Shown: piece by piece, positions 59,865-64,000 of the stretch
How the letters are laid out: each line of letters starts with the position of its first letter
Numbering within the stretch: the stretch's first letter is position 1
Origin: Microbacterium sufflavum
Lineage (GTDB): Bacteria > Actinomycetota > Actinomycetes > Actinomycetales > Microbacteriaceae
Assembly: GCF_023101165.1 (NCBI RefSeq)
Contig: NZ_CP078076.1
Location: 620,001 to 684,000 of the forward strand
Direction: 5' to 3'
Length of the DNA: 64,000 nucleotides
Position numbers and translations under genes: made by a program
Notes under the pieces: generated by a model
Seen by the model: the letters and a program-made list of their open reading frames with translations, nothing else
Told to the model about the DNA's origin: nothing
The model's database searches: none

Positions 59865-61433
59865 TCAGTCCCACAGGAGCGCGCGACGCAGGCGATCGGA
59901 CGCCTCCGTGGCATCCGGGACCACCTGTGCGAGGCCGGTCCCGGCCACCCAGGCTCCGACCACCGCCAGGGCGGGGATCGCCTGGATCGCATCGCGCGCG
60001 GCCTGGCGCCGCGCCCCCGATCCGAGGAGCGACGCGGGCTGCGACTGCACGAACCGTCCACGGTGCCCCGCGATCACCTGGGTCGGCTCCAGCGGTACGC
60101 CGAGCAGCGCGGCCGCCTCCCGCCGCGCGAGGTCGATCGCCGCCGCGTCGTCGAGGGCGGCGGTGGCCGCGGGCTCCCCCTGCGCGCCGAACGACACCCG
60201 CACGACCTCCCTGTCGCCCGCGGCCTCCCGCACCCACTCCCACTTCGCCGTCGAGTGGGTGAGCGCCTTGGCCGTGTGGCTCCCGGGCACCGTGAGCACC
60301 CCGGTGCCCCGCGGCACGCTGCGCAGAGCCGGCGCATCCAGCAGCAGCGTGACGATCTCGATCTCCGGGGACGCAGCCGCTTCGGCCAGAGCGAGCGCCG
60401 GCACCGCGTCGGCGAGCAGCTCCCGCGCCACGGACTCCGCGGTCGCGACGATCACGGCGTCCGCACGGAGAAGCTCCTCCACCGGCTCGTCCGTCACCGC
60501 GACGACGTCGGCCAGAGGCTCCGACTCGGCAACCCACGGCTCCGGCGTCTGCGTCGGGGTGTCGAGCTGCGTCGCGGCCGTGACCCGCCAACCGCCGTCC
60601 TCCGACACGACCGAGAGCACCCGCACTCCCGTGCGCACGGTCGCCCCGAGCTGGACGAGGTCGTCGGCGATCGCGTCCACCAGCACGGTCATGCCGCCAC
60701 GGAGGCCTTCCACCGCGGCACCCGGAGCCTTCGCCCCACCGGAGCCGCCGTTCCCGCGCAGCGCCAGCACCGCGCCGGACAGCGAGCCGACGCGGGTCAG
60801 GGCGGCGTTCAGCCCCGGGGCGGCCACGTCGATGTCCACGTCGTCGGGCGACGCGGAGTACACGCCCGTCGTGACCGGGGCGACCAGGCGGTCGCGCACC
60901 TTCGGGCCCATGCGGGAGGCGACGAGCCGCCCGAGGCTCAGCTCGTGGCCGATGGTCAGCGGCGGCCGTACGCGGTCGAGGTAGGCGCGCCATGCGCCCG
61001 ACCATCCGATGATGCGCCGCACGTCGTCCTGGAACGGGTTGCCGGGAATGCCGAGGACCCCGCCCACCGGGAGGGGAGCCGCACCCGTGCCGGGGATGCC
61101 GGAGAGCCAGGCGCCGCCCGCGCGAGGGGGCACGACCCGATCCGCGAGTCCGAGCTCGTCGACGAGGGCGCGGACGAGGCCGCCCCTGGTCGCGTAGCTC
61201 TCGGCGCCCGCATCGAGCGTCACACCGTCGAGCTCCACGCGACGCAGGGCACCGCCCAGCGCCTCGGCAGCCTCCAGCACCGTGACCCGCATGCCGACCT
61301 TGGCGCACTCGCGGGCGGCGACGAGACCACCCATGCCCCCGCCGATCACGACGACGTGCTTCTCCGCGGCGCGTGCGGCCAGGTCGGCCGGCTCGGCCGC
61401 GGACGGGTGTGCACCGGAGGGGTCAGGGCTCAT
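59865..61433 (-). CDS. hemY: Coproporphyrinogen III oxidase/protoporphyrinogen oxidase (HemY/CgoX)
   Basis: A 522-residue FAD protein. The N-terminal dinucleotide motif is VVVIGGGMGGLVAA (about 27-40), followed by EAAEALGGALRRVELDG. The C-terminal FAD-closing GAWVAGTGLAQVVPDA completes it. With HemQ present, the enzyme most likely oxidises coproporphyrinogen III to coproporphyrin III. It follows hemE by 39 bp. An in-frame ATG at 61442 is an alternative start; I preferred 61433, with GGAAGG 9 nt upstream. Confidence 0.92.
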   Translation of the reverse strand: MSPDPSGAHPSAAEPADLAARAAEKHVVVIGGGMGGLVAARECAKVGMRVTVLEAAEALGGALRRVELDGVTLDAGAESYATRGGLVRALVDELGLADRVVPPRAGGAWLSGIPGTGAAPLPVGGVLGIPGNPFQDDVRRIIGWSGAWRAYLDRVRPPLTIGHELSLGRLVASRMGPKVRDRLVAPVTTGVYSASPDDVDIDVAAPGLNAALTRVGSLSGAVLALRGNGGSGGAKAPGAAVEGLRGGMTVLVDAIADDLVQLGATVRTGVRVLSVVSEDGGWRVTAATQLDTPTQTPEPWVAESEPLADVVAVTDEPVEELLRADAVIVATAESVARELLADAVPALALAEAAASPEIEIVTLLLDAPALRSVPRGTGVLTVPGSHTAKALTHSTAKWEWVREAAGDREVVRVSFGAQGEPAATAALDDAAAIDLARREAAALLGVPLEPTQVIAGHRGRFVQSQPASLLGSGARRQAARDAIQAIPALAVVGAWVAGTGLAQVVPDATEASDRLRRALLWD

Positions 61434-61472
61434 GCCGTCCATCCTTCCACCGCGCCCGGGGGCGACGCGTGC

Positions 61473-62495
61473 TCAGGCGCCGTGCACCAGCTCGACGATG
61501 CGCGTCAGCTGGTCGGGGTCGGTCTCGGGCGGCACCCCGTGACCGAGGTTGACGATGTGCCCGCGGGCCGCACGACCGCGCTCCAGGACGTCGCGCACGT
61601 GCGCCTCCAGCACGGGCCACGGCGCCCCGAGCAGCGCGGGGTCGATGTTGCCCTGCACGCTCGTGTCCGGTCCGAGGATCGCCGCGGCCTCGTCGAGCGG
61701 AAGACGCCAGTCCACGCCGACCCCGTCGGCGATGCCGCCGAGGCGCATGTCGGCGAGGAACGGGCCGGTGCCGACGCCGAAGTGGATGGTGGGGACACCG
61801 ATGCCGTCGAGCGCGGCGGTCGAATGCGGCGCCACGAACGTGCGGTAGTCGGCGGGGCTGAGCGAGCCGGCCCAGCTGTCGAAGAGCTGCACGACCGCGG
61901 CACCCGCGTCGCGCTGCGTCTCCAGGAATCGTCGGGAGACGCGGGCGAGCCACCCCGCCAGACGGTGCCAGGCGTCGGGGTCCGCGTGCATCATGCCGCG
62001 TGCCCGCAGGTGCTCCTTCGACGGGCCGCCCTCGACGAGGTAGGCCGCGAGCGTGAAAGGCGCGCCGGCGAAGCCGATCACCGGGGTGTCGCCGAGCTCC
62101 GCCGCGACGATGCCCACCGCCTCCGCGATCGCCGTGCCGTCGAGCGACTCCGGGTCGATCGCGGTGATCCGCTCGACATCGGCCCTCGTGCGCACGGGGT
62201 TCGCGAACACCGGCCCGCGCCCCGGCTCGATCTCCACCTCGACGCCGGCGAGGCGCAGCGGGATCACGATGTCGCTGAAGAACACCGCCGCGTCCACACC
62301 GTGCCGCCGCACCGGCTGCAGGGTGATCTCCGCCGCGAGGTCGGGCGTGAGGCAGGCGTCGAGCATCCGTGTGCCCACCCGCAGCTCCCGGTACTCGGGC
62401 AGCGAGCGGCCGGCCTGCCGCATGAACCAGACGGGCGTCGTGTCGGGGCGGTCGCCCGTGAGGGCGCGCAGCAGCGGAGCGTCGGAAAGGGCCAT
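61473..62495 (-). CDS. hemE: Uroporphyrinogen decarboxylase (HemE)
   Basis: A 340-residue TIM-barrel decarboxylase. [19 protein letters not shown] with substrate-binding Arg residues, FFSDIVIP with the key Asp, [19 protein letters not shown] and the C-terminal [12 protein letters not shown] (catalytic His region) are all present. GGGAGG is 8 nt before the ATG at 62495. Its promoter is divergent from hemA across 73 bp. Confidence 0.97.
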   Translation of the reverse strand: MALSDAPLLRALTGDRPDTTPVWFMRQAGRSLPEYRELRVGTRMLDACLTPDLAAEITLQPVRRHGVDAAVFFSDIVIPLRLAGVEVEIEPGRGPVFANPVRTRADVERITAIDPESLDGTAIAEAVGIVAAELGDTPVIGFAGAPFTLAAYLVEGGPSKEHLRARGMMHADPDAWHRLAGWLARVSRRFLETQRDAGAAVVQLFDSWAGSLSPADYRTFVAPHSTAALDGIGVPTIHFGVGTGPFLADMRLGGIADGVGVDWRLPLDEAAAILGPDTSVQGNIDPALLGAPWPVLEAHVRDVLERGRAARGHIVNLGHGVPPETDPDQLTRIVELVHGA

Positions 62496-62556
62496 TCCCC
62501 CATCCTCCCATTGCCCGGTTATGGGGCCGCCGAGTCCGCCTGTCCGAACGCTCCGG

Positions 62557-62562
62557 TACAAT
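62557..62562 (+). promoter_or_regulatory. -10 box of the probable leaderless hemA promoter
   Basis: TACAAT, the closest to consensus of all the -10 boxes noted here, then 6 nt (CGAGGG), then the GTG start of hemA. Confidence 0.65.
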
Positions 62563-62568
62563 CGAGGG

Positions 62569-63864
62569 GTGCTGCTGTGTGTGACGGCGAGTCACAAGAC
62601 CGCCTCCTTCGAACTGCTCGAACGCCTGAGCCGCACCCCCGACGATGTCGCCCCCACCCTGGTGGGCATGACGCCGTGCGTGCAGGGTGCCGTGGTGCTG
62701 GCGACGTGCAACCGGTTCGAGGCGTACGTCGAGATGGACGAGCCGATGACCGCCGCGGGCGCGATCGGCGTCGAGGCCGTGCTCGAAGCCGTCGAGTCCG
62801 CCACGGGCATCCCGGCCGCCGACCTCGACGGCGCCTACACCGTCCACGCCGGGCGCCGGGTGGCCGAGCACCTGTTCTCCGTCGCCTCCGGCCTCGAGTC
62901 GGTCGTGTCGGGTGAGGGCGAGATCGCCGGCCAGGTGCGCCGGGCCCTGAAGTCGGCCCGCAAGGACGGCACCACTTCCCCCGAGCTCGAGCGCCTCTTC
63001 CAGCGCGCGAGCCAGGCGCAGCGCAAGGTCAAGAACGTCACCGCGCTCGGGCGCGCCGGTCGCTCGCTCGTGCGCCTGGCACTCGAACTGGCCGACAGCC
63101 GCATCGCCGACTGGTCCGCCGAGCGCGTGCTCCTGGTGGGCACCGGCGCCTACGCGGCCGTGACCCTCGCGACGCTGCGCGAGCGCGGCGCGGTCGACAT
63201 CTCCGTGTACTCACCCTCCGGTCGGGCCGAGATCTTCGCGGCGAAGCACGGCATCCGCGCGGTCGCAGCCGCGGACTACGCCCGCACAGCCGCACACTCC
63301 AGCCTGCTCATCACCTGCACGTCCGCCACCGAACCGGTGCTGGGACCGGAACACCTGCAGCTCCCCGTCGGTCTCGCCGCGGCCGGATGCCCGGTGGGCT
63401 CGCACAGTCAGCTGGTCGTCGACCTCGGGATGCCGCGCAACGTCGACCCCGCGGTCGCGACCCTGGAGGGCGTGGCGCTGCTCGACCTCGAGACCATCCG
63501 CCTGCACGCGCCGCTCGAGGAGCTGCAGGCGACCGACGCCGCCCGCACCGTCGTGCGTGAGGCCGCGGACACCTTCCACGTCGTGGGTGCCCGCCAGAGC
63601 GTGACCCCCTCGGTCGTGGCCCTGCGGTCGCACATCTTCTCGCTGCTCGACACCGAGATCGACCGGGCCCGTGCGCGCGGCGACGAGGACGGCAAGGTCG
63701 AGCAGGCGCTGCGGCACCTCGTCGGCGTGCTGCTGCACACCCCGACCGTCCGCGCCCACGAGCTCGCCGCAGAAGGCAGGGCCGACGAGTTCGCCGCCGC
63801 GCTGTCCGCCCTGTACGGCCTCAGCCCCGAGGCCCCCGCCGCCGAGGACGCCGCCTCCGCCTGA
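62569..63864 (+). CDS. hemA: Glutamyl-tRNA reductase (HemA)
   Basis: A 431-residue enzyme committing charged glutamyl-tRNA to haem synthesis. Catalytic C47 in [10 protein letters not shown], the [13 protein letters not shown] loop, [17 protein letters not shown] for NADPH, and the C-terminal dimerisation helix are present. The GTG start matches the family N-terminus, although the frame stays open upstream. It is divergent from hemE-hemY. Confidence 0.96.
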   Translation: MLLCVTASHKTASFELLERLSRTPDDVAPTLVGMTPCVQGAVVLATCNRFEAYVEMDEPMTAAGAIGVEAVLEAVESATGIPAADLDGAYTVHAGRRVAEHLFSVASGLESVVSGEGEIAGQVRRALKSARKDGTTSPELERLFQRASQAQRKVKNVTALGRAGRSLVRLALELADSRIADWSAERVLLVGTGAYAAVTLATLRERGAVDISVYSPSGRAEIFAAKHGIRAVAAADYARTAAHSSLLITCTSATEPVLGPEHLQLPVGLAAAGCPVGSHSQLVVDLGMPRNVDPAVATLEGVALLDLETIRLHAPLEELQATDAARTVVREAADTFHVVGARQSVTPSVVALRSHIFSLLDTEIDRARARGDEDGKVEQALRHLVGVLLHTPTVRAHELAAEGRADEFAAALSALYGLSPEAPAAEDAASA

Positions 63865-64000
63865 CGGCGCGGTCGCCCGGGATCAGCGCGTAGCCGCTCA
63901 GCCGGAGGCGGCGACGCCAGTCATGCGCGAAGAACTACGGCAGCAGTGCGCAATCCGCAGCGGATGCCGCGAGACGAGCATCGAGAGTCAGCAATGAGCA
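63865..64000. other. Window end without a recognisable gene
   Basis: After the hemA stop I see no terminator hairpin of note and no convincing ORF. A 24-codon frame at 63923-63997 has no ribosome site and its codon use is unlike the neighbours. Confidence 0.5.

Noticed and set aside
59832..62915. A 1027-codon plus-strand open frame
   Set aside because: Antisense to hemY and hemE, and overlaps the start of hemA in another frame.
63923..63997. A 24-codon ORF at the window end
   Set aside because: No ribosome site or -10 box and no recognisable peptide; too short to support.

Overview
The window is high-GC actinobacterial chromosome, most like Microbacterium or a close relative in Microbacteriaceae. 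Supporting signs are the strongly GC-biased third codon positions, a sigma/RskA-type anti-sigma module, a coproporphyrin-dependent haem pathway (HemY/CgoX and HemQ), several GntR/MocR regulators, and many genes whose -10 hexamer lies only 6-7 nt before the start codon (leaderless mRNA). The genus is an inference from gene content. I found no rRNA, tRNA, CRISPR array, insertion sequence, phage or integron. The content is chromosomal core plus catabolic accessory genes.

Layout. 0-2.1 kb: anti-sigma factor, double-ACT protein, GntR/FCD repressor. 2.2-6.7 kb: a divergent operon with a class V aminotransferase-fold enzyme and a carbohydrate ABC importer (binding protein and two permeases, no ATPase), with two GntR-type half-palindromes in the shared promoter. 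6.8-12.6 kb: aldo/keto reductase, MocR regulator with a divergent unknown ORF, DUF4407 membrane protein, 23S rRNA methyltransferase RlmN. 12.6-31.8 kb: the most distinctive block. Thirteen tightly packed minus-strand genes from an IolE-like dehydratase down to iolD, with an MgtC-family gene just upstream, sit opposite a HutC/IolR-like GntR regulator and a KDPG aldolase-like gene. They encode most of myo-inositol catabolism (IolE-like, Gfo/Idh, IolC, IolJ-like aldolase, IolA, IolB, IolD). In the same run are a complete sugar ABC importer with its own ATPase, a CehA/McbA-type PHP phosphoesterase and a cytoplasmic GH38 alpha-mannosidase. Taken together this reads as a route for importing and dismantling a mannosylated inositol or inositol phosphate, which is a hypothesis.

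31.8-42.9 kb: ankyrin lipoprotein and TSUP permease, two short-chain dehydrogenases, an APH(3')-like kinase, an XRE-family regulator, a gadB-gadC glutamate decarboxylase/antiporter pair, and the thiamin-precursor ECF transporter ykoE-ykoD-ykoC behind a clear TPP riboswitch. 43-53 kb: a D-Ala-D-Ala carboxypeptidase with a long disordered cytoplasmic head, a heterodimeric ABC exporter with one degenerate ATPase site, a 3-hydroxyisobutyryl-CoA hydrolase, and an orphan ABC ATPase carrying a tail of about 550 acidic, His/Asp-rich residues. 53.1-63.9 kb: a PH-like protein and a haem gene island (hemL, B, D, C, Q on the minus strand; a three-gene membrane/stress cassette; hemY and hemE on the minus strand; hemA divergent). 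The ferrochelatase gene is not in the window.

Start codons were chosen by Shine-Dalgarno spacing, overlap with the upstream gene (many ATGA, GTGA and TGATG couplings) and position of the -10 box. Very long antisense frames occur throughout and are composition artefacts, so they are not annotated.
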